A stretch of 64,000 nt of DNA, from contig CAWIXB010000002.1 in the NCBI GenBank assembly GCA_963839955.1, positions 42,628 through 106,627 on the forward strand, given 5' to 3'. Below, piece after piece: positions 15,419 through 23,867 of this stretch (positions within the stretch are counted from its first letter, which is position 1; each line of letters opens with the position of its first letter). The translations under genes were made by a program, and so were the position numbers. A model generated the notes under the pieces. The model was given only the letters and a program-made list of their open reading frames with translations. It did not search any database and was not told the origin of the DNA. The DNA is from CAWIXB01 sp963839955 (lineage in GTDB: Bacteria; Actinomycetota; Actinomycetes; JACCUZ01).

Positions 15419-16285
15419 TCAGCCGCCGTACGAGCAGGCCGGAGGGGCGGTCGCGGAGAGCCCGTGGGCGGTCAGGTCGATGTCGACCAGGCGGCCGTCG
15501 GCAGGCGTCGGGTCGGGCAGCCCTGTGCACGCCGATGTCACCAGCACGCGACCCGCCGCGAGGCAGACGCTCGTCGGCTGTCGCGCGGCTACCGGCATTC
15601 GCGCGACGGTTGTGGTGTCGGGTGCGATCGCGCGCACTTCGCTGCCCCCCCACATCGCAACGAGGAGTGTGCCGTCGTCAGCCACCGTCATACCGTCGGG
15701 TGCTCCGTCGTCACCGTCGGCACGCCAGTGCTCCTGCGGCTCGCCGAGATCGCCTGCCGCCGAGACCGGGAATCGGAGAATGGTCCCGCGAGCGGTGTCC
15801 GCGAGGTACATGACGCGGCCGCCGGCAGTGAAAGCCGGGCCGTTGACGACCGCGATGCCGTCCCATACCCGATGCACTGAACCGTCCAGGTCGACCCGGT
15901 ACAGCGATCCCAGCGGCGTCGTGCCGTCGTAGGCCATGCTCCCCGCCCAGAACCGGCCAGCAGGGTCTGCGGCGCCGTCGTTCATCCGGGTCGCGCCGTC
16001 CGCGCGATCCTCGGGACGGTCCAGCCAGGTCGTCCGTCCGTTGGTGTCGAGCAGCGCGACGCCCGTCCCGACTGCGGCGATCCACTGCCCGGGCCGGTCG
16101 GCGACTGGCGCCACGGCACCGAGCGGGACGTCCATGGTCAACAGCGGCTGGAACGGCGCAACGGCGGTCCCCGGGTGCTCAAGCAGCCGACCGCGCAGGA
16201 TGTCGACCAGCACGAGCCGGTCGTCTACCCAGCGGGCGCCCTCACCGAGCTCGAGCGCCTCGTCGGCCAGCGTGCGCGAGGTCAT
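15419..16285 (-). CDS. SMP-30/gluconolactonase/LRE family lactonase
   Basis: A 288-residue six-bladed propeller. LGEGARWVDDRLVLVDILRGRL carries the family metal-binding Glu, followed by RMNDGAADPAGRFWAGSMAYD, LYRVDLDGSVHRV, INGP-like VVNGPAFTAGG and DGAPDGMTVADDGTLLVAMWGG. The Asn and Asp metal ligands are in place. Members open sugar lactones to aldonic acids. Its ATG overlaps the stop of the sulfatase remnant by four bases (ATGA), and the SDR gene lies upstream. That order suggests a sugar-oxidation operon: dehydrogenase, sulfatase, lactonase. Confidence 0.85.
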   Translation of the reverse strand: MTSRTLADEALELGEGARWVDDRLVLVDILRGRLLEHPGTAVAPFQPLLTMDVPLGAVAPVADRPGQWIAAVGTGVALLDTNGRTTWLDRPEDRADGATRMNDGAADPAGRFWAGSMAYDGTTPLGSLYRVDLDGSVHRVWDGIAVVNGPAFTAGGRVMYLADTARGTILRFPVSAAGDLGEPQEHWRADGDDGAPDGMTVADDGTLLVAMWGGSEVRAIAPDTTTVARMPVAARQPTSVCLAAGRVLVTSACTGLPDPTPADGRLVDIDLTAHGLSATAPPACSYGG

Positions 16286-16458
16286 GGCCTGGCTCGCGGG
16301 TTGGCCCGCGGGATCAGCGCATCGACGGACTCGAGCCACTCGTCGAGCCTGGCACTGAGGGCGCGCACCAGGCCGGGGTGCGTTGTGGCGACGTCGTGCT
16401 CCTCGGAGACGTCGGACTCGAGGTCGTCGATGAGCACCAGAACGATATTCGGCGCCAT
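16282..16458 (-). pseudogene. Sulfatase remnant: both ends joined by an internal deletion
   Basis: 58 codons starting MAPNIVLVLIDDL, the exact N-terminus of type I sulfatases, with AAAGGGA as ribosome binding site. It jumps directly to a sulfatase C-terminus: ESDVSEEHDVATTHPGLVRAL, then LDEWLESVDALIPR. About 400-500 residues, including the CxPxR formylglycine site, are missing. The junction GACCTCG fits both the start (IDDL) and the usual YDLE of the C-terminal region, suggesting deletion between short direct repeats. The frame, start, ribosome binding site and ATGA overlap with SMP-30 survive. A short translated peptide may therefore persist and keep translation coupled. Confidence 0.8.
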
Positions 16459-16468
16459 AAGGTCCCTT

Positions 16469-17149
16469 TCAGTACGTGGCCCGGCCGCCGCTGATGTCAT
16501 AGACGGCGCCCGTCGAGAAGCTGCACCGGTCGGAGGCTAGCCAGGCGACCAACTCGGCCACCTCCTCGGGACGCCCGACCCGACGCATCGGTATGAGCGA
16601 CGTGATGTGCGCGAGCACCTCGGGCGAGGTCTCGGCATTCATCGGGGTGTCGATGACGGCGGGGGCGATGGCGTTCACCAGCACGCCAGTGGTCGCGAGC
16701 TCCTTGCCGAGCGACTTGGTCATCGCGATCACCGCGCCCTTCGAAGCGGAGTACGCCGCGAGCCTGGGGTTCCCGTCCTTCCCGGCCATGCTCGCGAGGT
16801 TCACGATGCGACCCCAGCCACGCTCCTGCATACCCGGCACGAACGCCTTGCACAGGTGGAAGGTCCCGGCGACGTTGACTGCGAATGTGGTCTGCCACTC
16901 GTCGTCCTCGACCTCCCACAGGACCTTGTTCGGTCCCACAATGCCCGCACTGTTGACGAGGACGTCGACAGGCCCGATGTCGCGCGCCGCTCGGACAACC
17001 GCGGCACCGTCGGAGACGTCGAGCTGGACATCCGCGGCCTCGTGAAGATCCGCGGTGACGACCTCGAGGCCGTCTGCGGCCAGGCGGGCCGCACTCGCCG
17101 CGCCGAGCCCGCTGGCGCCGCCTGTCACCACCGCCCGGCGCGTTTTCAT
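16469..17149 (-). CDS. Short-chain dehydrogenase/reductase (SDR)
   Basis: A 226-residue classical SDR. The Rossmann cofactor loop is GGASGLGAAS, followed by the structural NSAG, catalytic Ser in VNLASMAG, YSASK (Tyr and Lys), and the C-terminal FSTGAVYDISGG. It oxidises or reduces an alcohol with NAD(P); the substrate is unknown. It is the first gene of a minus-strand operon with the sulfatase remnant and the SMP-30 lactonase. A sugar dehydrogenase acting before the lactonase is the simplest reading. Confidence 0.88.
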   Translation of the reverse strand: MKTRRAVVTGGASGLGAASAARLAADGLEVVTADLHEAADVQLDVSDGAAVVRAARDIGPVDVLVNSAGIVGPNKVLWEVEDDEWQTTFAVNVAGTFHLCKAFVPGMQERGWGRIVNLASMAGKDGNPRLAAYSASKGAVIAMTKSLGKELATTGVLVNAIAPAVIDTPMNAETSPEVLAHITSLIPMRRVGRPEEVAELVAWLASDRCSFSTGAVYDISGGRATY

Positions 17150-17244
17150 GCCGGACTATATCTCCGTCGCTGTCATGCTGACGTGAGCCCAGCCCCACCC
17201 GGAGCTCACCGCATGCGTCCCGTCCGATGTTGCGAGGAAATCCG

Positions 17245-18984
17245 ATGCGCCCCTTCTCGGCAGCCGGGCCGGTCCACCTCACCAGCCGTGTGGGCCCGGT
17301 GGAGAGGCAGGCCGCGCTGGACGCCGCTCCCGTCGATGAACTTGACGTCGTGGTGGTCGGCGGCGGCGTGGTGGGCGCGGGGGTGGCGCTGGATGCGGTG
17401 ACCCGCGGCCTGAGCGTCGCGTTGTTCGAGGGTCGTGACTGGGCGGCCGGGACGTCGAGCCGGTCCAGCAAGTTGGTGCACGGCGGACTGCGCTACCTGG
17501 AGATGCTCGAGTTCGCCTTGGTCCGAGAGGCGTTGCGCGAGCGTGGCCTCCTCATGCAGCGGTTGGCACCGCACCTGGTGCGGCCGGTGCCTTTCCTCTA
17601 CCCGCTCAGGCACCGCGGTTGGGAGCGGCTGTACGCCGGCGCCGGTGTCGCGCTCTACGAAACCTTGGGCCACGGGTCGGGCAACGCCCGCGGGCTGCCG
17701 CATCACCGCCACCTGTCGCGGAAAGCGGCTCTGCGGAAGTCGCCGTCGCTGCGCAAGGACGCGTTGGTCGGCGCCATCCAGTACTACGACGCACTGGTCG
17801 ACGACGCGCGGCACACCATGGCGGTGGTGCGGACCGCCGCGTCCTACGGCGCGCTGGTGGCCAACCGGGCCAGGGTGGTCGGCTTCCTGCGGGAGGGCGA
17901 GCGGGTGACCGGCGTACGGGTCCGCGACTTCGAGACCGACGCCTCGATCGAGGTGAGGGCCCGGCAGGTGGTCAACGCCACCGGCGTCTGGACCGACCTC
18001 ACCCAGGCCATGGTCGGCGAACGGGGCCAGTTCCATGTCCGCGCTTCCAAAGGGATCCACCTGCTGGTGCCGAGGGATCGGGTCCAGTCGTCCACGGGGT
18101 TGATCCTGCGCACCGAGACCAGCGTGCTGTTCGTCATCCCGTGGGGCAGGCACTGGATCATCGGCACCACCGACACCGACTGGAACCTCGGCAAGGCGCA
18201 CCCGGCTGCGTCGCGCTCCGACATCGACTACCTGCTCGAGCACGTCAACCGGGTGCTGGTCACCCCGCTGACCCACGAGGATGTCGAGGGCGTGTACGCC
18301 GGGTTGCGCCCGCTGTTGTCGGGGGAGTCCGAGCTGACCTCGAAGCTCTCCCGCGAGCACATCGTCGCGCACCCGGTGCCCGGCCTGGTCGTCGTCGCGG
18401 GCGGCAAGTACACGACGTACCGGGTGATGGCCAAGGAAGCGGTCGACGCTGTGCGTCACGGGCTCGATGGCGCGGTGCCCGACTCCGTGACCGACCGCAT
18501 CCCGCTGGTCGGCGCCGAGGGCTACGCCGCGCTCTGGAACGCCCGTCACCGGCTCGCGGCTCGGCACGGCCTGCACGTCGCGCGGCTCGAGCATCTTCTG
18601 CAGCGGTACGGGTCGCTCGTGTACGAGGTCCTGGAACTGATCGAAGCCGACTCGTCGCTCGGTGCCCAGGTCGAGGGTGCAGACGACTACCTGCGCGCCG
18701 AACTGGTCTATGCCGCCACCCACGAGGGCGCCCGCCATCTTGACGATGTGCTCACCCGGCGTACCCGGATCTCGATCGAGACCTTTGACCGCGGGGTCAG
18801 CGCCGCGCCGCTCGCCGCGCGTCTGGTGGCGCCCGTCCTCGGCTGGAGTGACGTACAGACCGCCCGCGAGATCGAGCACTACTTGGCCCGGGTCGAGGCC
18901 GAGCGACTGTCCCAGCAGCAACCGGACGACCAGACCGCCGACACCGCGCGCCTGGACGCCCCCGAGATCGTCCCGGTCGAATGA
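17245..18984 (+). CDS. glpD: Aerobic glycerol-3-phosphate dehydrogenase
   Basis: A 579-residue FAD flavoprotein that oxidises glycerol-3-phosphate to dihydroxyacetone phosphate and passes electrons to the quinone pool. The FAD motif VVVGGGVVGAGVALDAVTRG is near residue 36. Family signatures are SSRSSKLVHGGLRYLE, VNATGVW, SKGIHLLVPRD, WIIGTTDTDW and AGGKYTTYRVMAKEAVDA, with a C-terminal helical domain (AELVYAATHEGARHLDDVLTRRTR). An upstream ATG at 17227 exists, but GAGGAA sits just before the ATG at 17245. No glpF or glpK is adjacent. Confidence 0.93.
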   Translation: MRPFSAAGPVHLTSRVGPVERQAALDAAPVDELDVVVVGGGVVGAGVALDAVTRGLSVALFEGRDWAAGTSSRSSKLVHGGLRYLEMLEFALVREALRERGLLMQRLAPHLVRPVPFLYPLRHRGWERLYAGAGVALYETLGHGSGNARGLPHHRHLSRKAALRKSPSLRKDALVGAIQYYDALVDDARHTMAVVRTAASYGALVANRARVVGFLREGERVTGVRVRDFETDASIEVRARQVVNATGVWTDLTQAMVGERGQFHVRASKGIHLLVPRDRVQSSTGLILRTETSVLFVIPWGRHWIIGTTDTDWNLGKAHPAASRSDIDYLLEHVNRVLVTPLTHEDVEGVYAGLRPLLSGESELTSKLSREHIVAHPVPGLVVVAGGKYTTYRVMAKEAVDAVRHGLDGAVPDSVTDRIPLVGAEGYAALWNARHRLAARHGLHVARLEHLLQRYGSLVYEVLELIEADSSLGAQVEGADDYLRAELVYAATHEGARHLDDVLTRRTRISIETFDRGVSAAPLAARLVAPVLGWSDVQTAREIEHYLARVEAERLSQQQPDDQTADTARLDAPEIVPVE

Positions 18985-19002
18985 GCGGGTTGGCGAGCTG
19001 GC

Positions 19003-20643
19003 TCAGGAGAGCGTGATCGAGTCGACGGGGGTCAACGTGGGCTGCTCGTCGGTGCTCGAGGCCTGTTCGAGCACCAGGTGGGCGGACCGGTCCTCGAGGG
19101 TGAGAGTCGCCAGCATGTTGCCGAAGGACGGTCCGCACACGCGCGACCAGGAGATGGGCAGTGGTGGCACGTGCGAGACGCGGTCGAGCAGGAAGCGCGT
19201 GACCCGCTCGGCCGATCGGCTCCAGGACAACCGGAACGCCGCCTTCATCGCGAGCGGCACGTAGTTGTGTACCGGCGAGCACGTCAGCTGGTAGACGCGT
19301 GACGTCAGCCGCTCGGCGTACTCGGCTCGTGCGACGTAGGCATGGTGGACATCGCCGGACAGCACGCACACGGTCGCCGGCGCGCGCCCGCCCGAGCTGG
19401 CGTGGTCGCCGCGGCCGACGCAGGCGAACAGGTCGACGAGGCGATCGAACGACTTGCGGAACGCCGCCCAGTGCTCGAGGTCGGCGGCGCGACGCCACTT
19501 CTCCGAGATGGCGGCCATCCGCGGGCCGCGAGAGCCGGAGCACAGCCGCTCGTTCCACGACTCGATGTCGTGCAGGGCGCGCGGCAGCAACCAGGGCAAC
19601 GAGGTGCCGACGAGCAGATGGTCGTAGTCGCCCTCCACCTGGTTCTCAATCCAGCGGAACTCGTCCTCCGACACGATCGAGCGCTCGCCGTCGGCGAGCA
19701 CCCGACCACAACGCGAGTCGATGACCAGCAGCCGCACGCCCGCCAGGTCGCGCCGGTAGGACCACCGCGCCCCCTTGCGTCCGTCGGCCTCCCGGTCCGC
19801 AGCGGCCGCGAAGTCGCGCAGCAGGGGCTCGGCGTCGTCTTCGCAGGCGCGCACCTTGGCGTAGAGCTCCTCCTCGGCCAGCGCCTGCGGGGAGAGGTTG
19901 CCGAGGTGCTGGTAGATCCAGTACGACGACAGGCCGCCGATGATTCGTTCTTCCCACCACGACGTGCGTTTGATCTCCTCGCGCCAATCGTGTGAGGTGT
20001 TCCAGTCGTCGCGCACGTCGTGGTCGTCGAAGATCATCGAGCTGGGGATGGTGGACAGCAGCCACCGCACGTCGCGGTCCGTCCACGACTCCTCGTAGAG
20101 CCAGGTGTACTCCTCGAAGTCCGCGACCTGGTCGTTGGGCGCCACCGTGATGTCGCGCTTCGACTCGATGCGTTCCTTCGTGCGCTGCGAGGTCTCGTCG
20201 GCGTAGACCTGGTCCCCGAGCAGCACCAGGGCGTCGGGCCAGCGGTCCTCGGGCAGGCGGGTCATCCGCCGCGCGTACGCATCGAGCGCGTCGGCGTCGA
20301 AGTGCCGGTTGCCTGTGACCGCGTCCGGTCGGGCGTAGCGGCAGGAGCCGAACAGCAGGCGCAGCCGCTGGCCGGAGGTCATGGTGCGGACGCGGGAGGG
20401 CGGGTAGGTCCAGTCGGGCGGCGGCCAGACCTGCTCGCCGTCCAGTCGCACGTCGTACGGCGTGCTCGCACCGGGCGCGAGATCCTCGACGCAGACCAGC
20501 GCGTAGTGGTGCCCTGCGACCTGCCAGGTGCGCTCCTCGTGTCCGAGGATGGCGACCGTGCAGGGACCGTCGGTCTCGACCCAGATCGTCGCATCGCGCT
20601 CGCCGACGTGGCGCAGCAAGGGGCCGAGCACCAGATGAGCCAT
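19003..20643 (-). CDS. PhoD-like metallophosphatase
   Basis: 546 residues with an N-terminal beta domain (LVLGPLLRHVGERDATIWVE) and a PhoD-like catalytic domain. Metal-binding landmarks are FGSCRYA, LLGDQVYADE, IFDDHDVRDDW and VLSGDVHHAYV. No signal peptide is visible at the N-terminus, unlike classical secreted PhoD, so a cytoplasmic phosphodiesterase or phosphatase is likely. It is convergent with glpD with only 18 bases between them. Confidence 0.85.
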   Translation of the reverse strand: MAHLVLGPLLRHVGERDATIWVETDGPCTVAILGHEERTWQVAGHHYALVCVEDLAPGASTPYDVRLDGEQVWPPPDWTYPPSRVRTMTSGQRLRLLFGSCRYARPDAVTGNRHFDADALDAYARRMTRLPEDRWPDALVLLGDQVYADETSQRTKERIESKRDITVAPNDQVADFEEYTWLYEESWTDRDVRWLLSTIPSSMIFDDHDVRDDWNTSHDWREEIKRTSWWEERIIGGLSSYWIYQHLGNLSPQALAEEELYAKVRACEDDAEPLLRDFAAAADREADGRKGARWSYRRDLAGVRLLVIDSRCGRVLADGERSIVSEDEFRWIENQVEGDYDHLLVGTSLPWLLPRALHDIESWNERLCSGSRGPRMAAISEKWRRAADLEHWAAFRKSFDRLVDLFACVGRGDHASSGGRAPATVCVLSGDVHHAYVARAEYAERLTSRVYQLTCSPVHNYVPLAMKAAFRLSWSRSAERVTRFLLDRVSHVPPLPISWSRVCGPSFGNMLATLTLEDRSAHLVLEQASSTDEQPTLTPVDSITLS

Positions 20644-20715
20644 GCGGGAAGGTCTATCACCGGCCCGCCGGCCGGCCCAATCCGGCGCCCTGTGCGGACG
20701 GGCTCAGCCGAATGT

Positions 20716-20728
20716 CCAAACATTTTGG
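20716..20728. promoter_or_regulatory. CCAAA-CAT-TTTGG palindrome in the divergent PhoD / coiled-coil promoter region
   Basis: A perfect 5+5 inverted repeat with a 3-base centre, lying in the 216-base gap between two divergent starts (20643 minus, 20860 plus). The position suits a shared operator. No regulator family can be named from it. Confidence 0.3.
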
Positions 20729-20859
20729 CCCAAACCTCTCCAGCCGGTCACCCGTTCGGTCGAAGATTTAGCGGGGCACAGGTAGCAGCATTCGACTACA
20801 TAAGGTGCGACACCGACTCACAAGCAGTGATGGGCCATTCGAGGGGCGAAAGAGAGAGC

Positions 20860-22359
20860 ATGTACAAGTTCCGCAGGCAGGACAGACAGGACGGTGCGAG
20901 CGCCACCGGCCTCACCACTGTCGTGCTGTGCCTGCTCAGCGCGAGCGCACTGGCCTTCCTGGGCCTGACCGGCGTCAACCAGCTCGCCGCCGGAGGCCCC
21001 GGCCCGTCCGGCCCACCCTCCCAGGCACAATTGGCGCCGCCGGCCGACGTCGTGGTGCGCACATCGTCGCCCACAGCTTCACCCGACCCAGCACCCCTCC
21101 AGGCACCGGCCGGGCCTTCGACCCCCGCGCCCCAGGTTGGCGCGCTGCCCACGCAACGAGCCGTGCCGCCCAGCGACGCAGGCCCCAGCGCGACACCGCC
21201 TGCCATCCAGGCACCGGTCGGCCCGCCGGCCGGCATTCCCCTCCCGTCCCCGCCTGCGCCGCGACCCTCGCCGGTTCCCGGGCCGCCTGCCGAGAACCCC
21301 GACGTGCTGCTCGCCATCGCACCGGTCGTCGAACTGGCCGAGAACGCACGGGGGATCGCCGGTGACGCGATGACCTTCGCCGAGAACGCGGCCGTGTCCG
21401 CCAGCGAGGCGACTGCGAGCGCCGCCCGTGCGGCTGCGCAGGCCGAGAACGCCGATGACCACGCCATCACGAAGCTCGTGGATCAGGCGCAGCACGCGGC
21501 CGACCACGCGACCGATGCTGCCGACGACGCGACCGCCGCCGCCGCTGCTGCCCAGGGGTTCGCCACCGAAGCGGAACAGGCGGTCGCTGTGGCCAAGGAG
21601 GTCGCAACCGATGCGTTCGAGGCGGGCGACGACCCGGTCGATGCCGTCGAAGCTGTGGTATTCGTTGCGCAGGAGGCATTCGACAGCGGTGTCGAAGCCG
21701 CTGACGAAGGCGAGGCCGCTGCCGACAAGGCGGCCGACGAAGCCGTGAAGGCGGCCGCGGTCGCAGTCAAGGTCGACCAGGCGACCGGCGAAGACGAGCC
21801 CACGCCCACTCCGTCAGCGCACCCGAGCCACGAGCCCCACCCGGCCAGCCAGGCCGATGACCGGGCAGGGCGTGACGACGCCCAGGCCGACCGCAGCGCG
21901 GAACGCGGCGCCGCACGGGCCGAGCGCCGCGCAGCCGACGCGGATCAGCGCGACCGGGATCGACCCGCCCGCACCGCCCGCCACGACGCGCGCGATGCAC
22001 GCCGTGCCGCGCAGTCCACCGAGCGACAGAAGGCCCGCGACCACGCCCGTGCGGAGCGAGCCGACAATGCCCGCAAGGATCGAGTCCGGCACGACAAGCG
22101 CGCGCGCAAGGCCGGCGTCGAGCATGCCGACAAGCCGGCCAAGCACCAGGCCCAGCAGGCCAAGCAGGATGCCAAGCGCGCCAAGCACGCCACCAAGCGC
22201 GCCAAGCACGACGACAAGCGTGGGCACAGCGACCGCGACAGGCAGCAGGATCGCGACCGCGACAAGCACCAGGATCGCGACCGCGACAAGCACCAGGATC
22301 GCGACCGCGACAAGCACCAGGATCGCGACCGCGAGCGAGGCGGCCGCGCACACCGCTAG
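20860..22359 (+). CDS. Membrane-anchored Pro/Ala-rich coiled-coil protein with charged repeat tail
   Basis: 499 residues of unknown family. One membrane segment (about residues 17-42, TTVVLCLLSASALAFLGLTG) follows a short basic cytoplasmic start. Next come a Pro-rich linker (about 50-145), an Ala/Glu/Asp-rich stretch (about 150-310) likely to form long helices or a coiled coil, and a highly charged Arg/Lys/Asp/His tail ending in tandem DRDRDKHQ units. The frame is open from 20020, but that part overlaps the divergent PhoD gene. The ATG at 20860 is preceded by GAAAGAGAGAG. A cell-envelope or DNA-contacting structural role is possible but not shown. Confidence 0.7.
   Translation: MYKFRRQDRQDGASATGLTTVVLCLLSASALAFLGLTGVNQLAAGGPGPSGPPSQAQLAPPADVVVRTSSPTASPDPAPLQAPAGPSTPAPQVGALPTQRAVPPSDAGPSATPPAIQAPVGPPAGIPLPSPPAPRPSPVPGPPAENPDVLLAIAPVVELAENARGIAGDAMTFAENAAVSASEATASAARAAAQAENADDHAITKLVDQAQHAADHATDAADDATAAAAAAQGFATEAEQAVAVAKEVATDAFEAGDDPVDAVEAVVFVAQEAFDSGVEAADEGEAAADKAADEAVKAAAVAVKVDQATGEDEPTPTPSAHPSHEPHPASQADDRAGRDDAQADRSAERGAARAERRAADADQRDRDRPARTARHDARDARRAAQSTERQKARDHARAERADNARKDRVRHDKRARKAGVEHADKPAKHQAQQAKQDAKRAKHATKRAKHDDKRGHSDRDRQQDRDRDKHQDRDRDKHQDRDRDKHQDRDRERGGRAHR
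22249..22332 (+). repeat. 24-bp tandem repeat in the C-terminal tail
   Basis: The unit GATCGCGACCGCGACAAGCA plus CCAG occurs three times exactly (22249-22320) with a 12-base partial copy after it and a degenerate copy before it. Each encodes DRDRDKHQ. Identical codons in all copies indicate recent expansion by slippage or unequal exchange. Confidence 0.9.
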
Positions 22360-22715
22360 CCCCGCGAGCCCGGTGATCGCAATGCGCCCCCACAAAGCCG
22401 AGGCGCTCGCGGGGTCGCACCGCCCGGAATTACTGCTCCGCAGCCGCAATCCGATCCCTTTGTGTGGCCTGGTAGCGATCACCGGATAAGGGCGCCCGGT
22501 AAGACCCTGGACAGCGCATCCGCGCTCAGGAGCCCCCGTCGAGTCGTGCGGAATCCGCCCCGCCGGTAGGTTGTGGGTGCCTGCTCCCGGCAGGCGGCAC
22601 TTCCGTTCCGCCCGGCGCCGTCCACGCACCACCCTCGCGTGCCGGCGACCGAGTGGGCTGTCACGACCGTTGGGCGGTGATCCCGCTGACGACGGCGAGT
22701 GGGTAAGGAGAGCTA
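22360..22715. other. Gene-free region with a long-range inverted repeat
   Basis: 356 bases before the E1alpha gene. CCGGTGATCGC (22370-22380) pairs perfectly with GCGATCACCGG (22475-22485), and farther in CACAAAG pairs with CTTTGTG (22461-22467). Together they delimit an element of about 116 bases. The rest looks non-coding and ends in GTAAGGAGAGC, the E1alpha ribosome binding site. I see no tRNA or recognised riboswitch. Confidence 0.45.
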
Positions 22716-23867
22716 GTGACTGACAGTGCGGTCAGGGCTTCCGGGGTCTCCGGACCCCCCCAGCCCCCAGCGGCCGACGCGGCCGAGCTCGTACAGCTGT
22801 TGACGCCCGAGGGCGAGCGGGTCCAGCACCCGACGTACTCCCTCGACATCTCCGACGACGACCTGCGCGCGCTCTACCGCGACCTGGTCCTGGTACGCCG
22901 GGTGGACACCGAGGCCACCGCGCTGCAGCGGCAGGGCGAGCTGGGCATCTGGGCGAGCCTGCTCGGGCAGGAGGCGGCGCAGGTCGGCTCCGGCCGAGCG
23001 ATGGCGCCCCAGGACTACGCGTTCCCGACCTACCGCGAGCACGGCGTCGCCTGGTGCCGCGGCGTCGATCCCCTCAACCTGCTGGGCCTCTTCCGTGGCG
23101 TCAACCACGGTGGCTGGGACCCGAACGAGAAGAACTTCCACCTCTACACGATCGTCATCGGCGCGCAGACACTGCACGCGACCGGCTACGCGATGGGCAT
23201 GCAGAAGGACGGCTCCGACGGTGCGGTCATCGCCTACTTCGGCGACGGCGCGTCGAGTCAGGGCGATGTCAACGAGGCGTTCACGTTCGCGAGCGTCTTC
23301 AACGCGCCGGTCGTGTTCTTCTGCCAGAACAACCAGTGGGCGATCTCCGAGCCGATCGAGCGCCAGTCCCGCATCCCGCTCTACCAGCGGGCGCTGGGCT
23401 TCGGCTTCCCCGGCGTCCGCGTCGACGGCAACGACGTGCTCGCCGTGCTCGCCGTGACCCGGGCTGCGCTGCAGAACGCGCGCGAAGGCAACGGGCCGAC
23501 GCTGGTCGAGGCCTACACCTATCGGATGGGCGCACACACCACGTCCGACGACCCGACGCGCTACCGGCTGACCGACGAGCTCGAGTCGTGGAAGCTCAAG
23601 GACCCCATCGAACGGCTCAAGGCCTACCTTTCCCGCAACGGCGTCGGGGACCAGGCGTTCTTCGACGAGATCGAGTCGGAGTCCGACGCGCTCGCCGCGC
23701 ATGTGCGCAAGGGCTGTCTGGACATGGCCGACCCGGGGCCGCTGTCGATCTTCGACCATGTCTACGCGGATGCCCACCCGCTCATCGACGAGGAGCGCGA
23801 GCAGTTCCGGGCCTACCTCGACACGTTCAGCGATGCCGAGGACGAAACCGCCGGGAGCCACCGATGA
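22716..23867 (+). CDS. 2-oxoacid dehydrogenase E1 component, alpha subunit
   Basis: A 383-residue thiamine-diphosphate subunit. Family marks are LVRRVDTEATALQRQGELG, YREHGV, the ThDP/Mg motif GDGASSQGDVNEAF...NNQW and RMGAHTTSDDPTRYR with its phosphorylation-loop-like region. The sequence resembles branched-chain (BkdA) rather than pyruvate enzymes; that is inference. A GTG start follows AAGGAGAG. Its stop overlaps the E1beta ATG by four bases, so the two are made in equal amounts. Confidence 0.9.
   Translation: MTDSAVRASGVSGPPQPPAADAAELVQLLTPEGERVQHPTYSLDISDDDLRALYRDLVLVRRVDTEATALQRQGELGIWASLLGQEAAQVGSGRAMAPQDYAFPTYREHGVAWCRGVDPLNLLGLFRGVNHGGWDPNEKNFHLYTIVIGAQTLHATGYAMGMQKDGSDGAVIAYFGDGASSQGDVNEAFTFASVFNAPVVFFCQNNQWAISEPIERQSRIPLYQRALGFGFPGVRVDGNDVLAVLAVTRAALQNAREGNGPTLVEAYTYRMGAHTTSDDPTRYRLTDELESWKLKDPIERLKAYLSRNGVGDQAFFDEIESESDALAAHVRKGCLDMADPGPLSIFDHVYADAHPLIDEEREQFRAYLDTFSDAEDETAGSHR

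Noticed and set aside
20020..20859. N-terminal extension of the coiled-coil protein
   Set aside because: This stretch is antisense to the PhoD-like gene. The membrane anchor and ribosome binding site support a start at 20860.
21945..22632. Minus-strand frames with hydrophobic LVAVAILVLV or Cys/Leu/Ser repeats
   Set aside because: They are the antisense reading of the DRDRDKHQ repeat and Lys/Asp-rich tail, not real membrane proteins.
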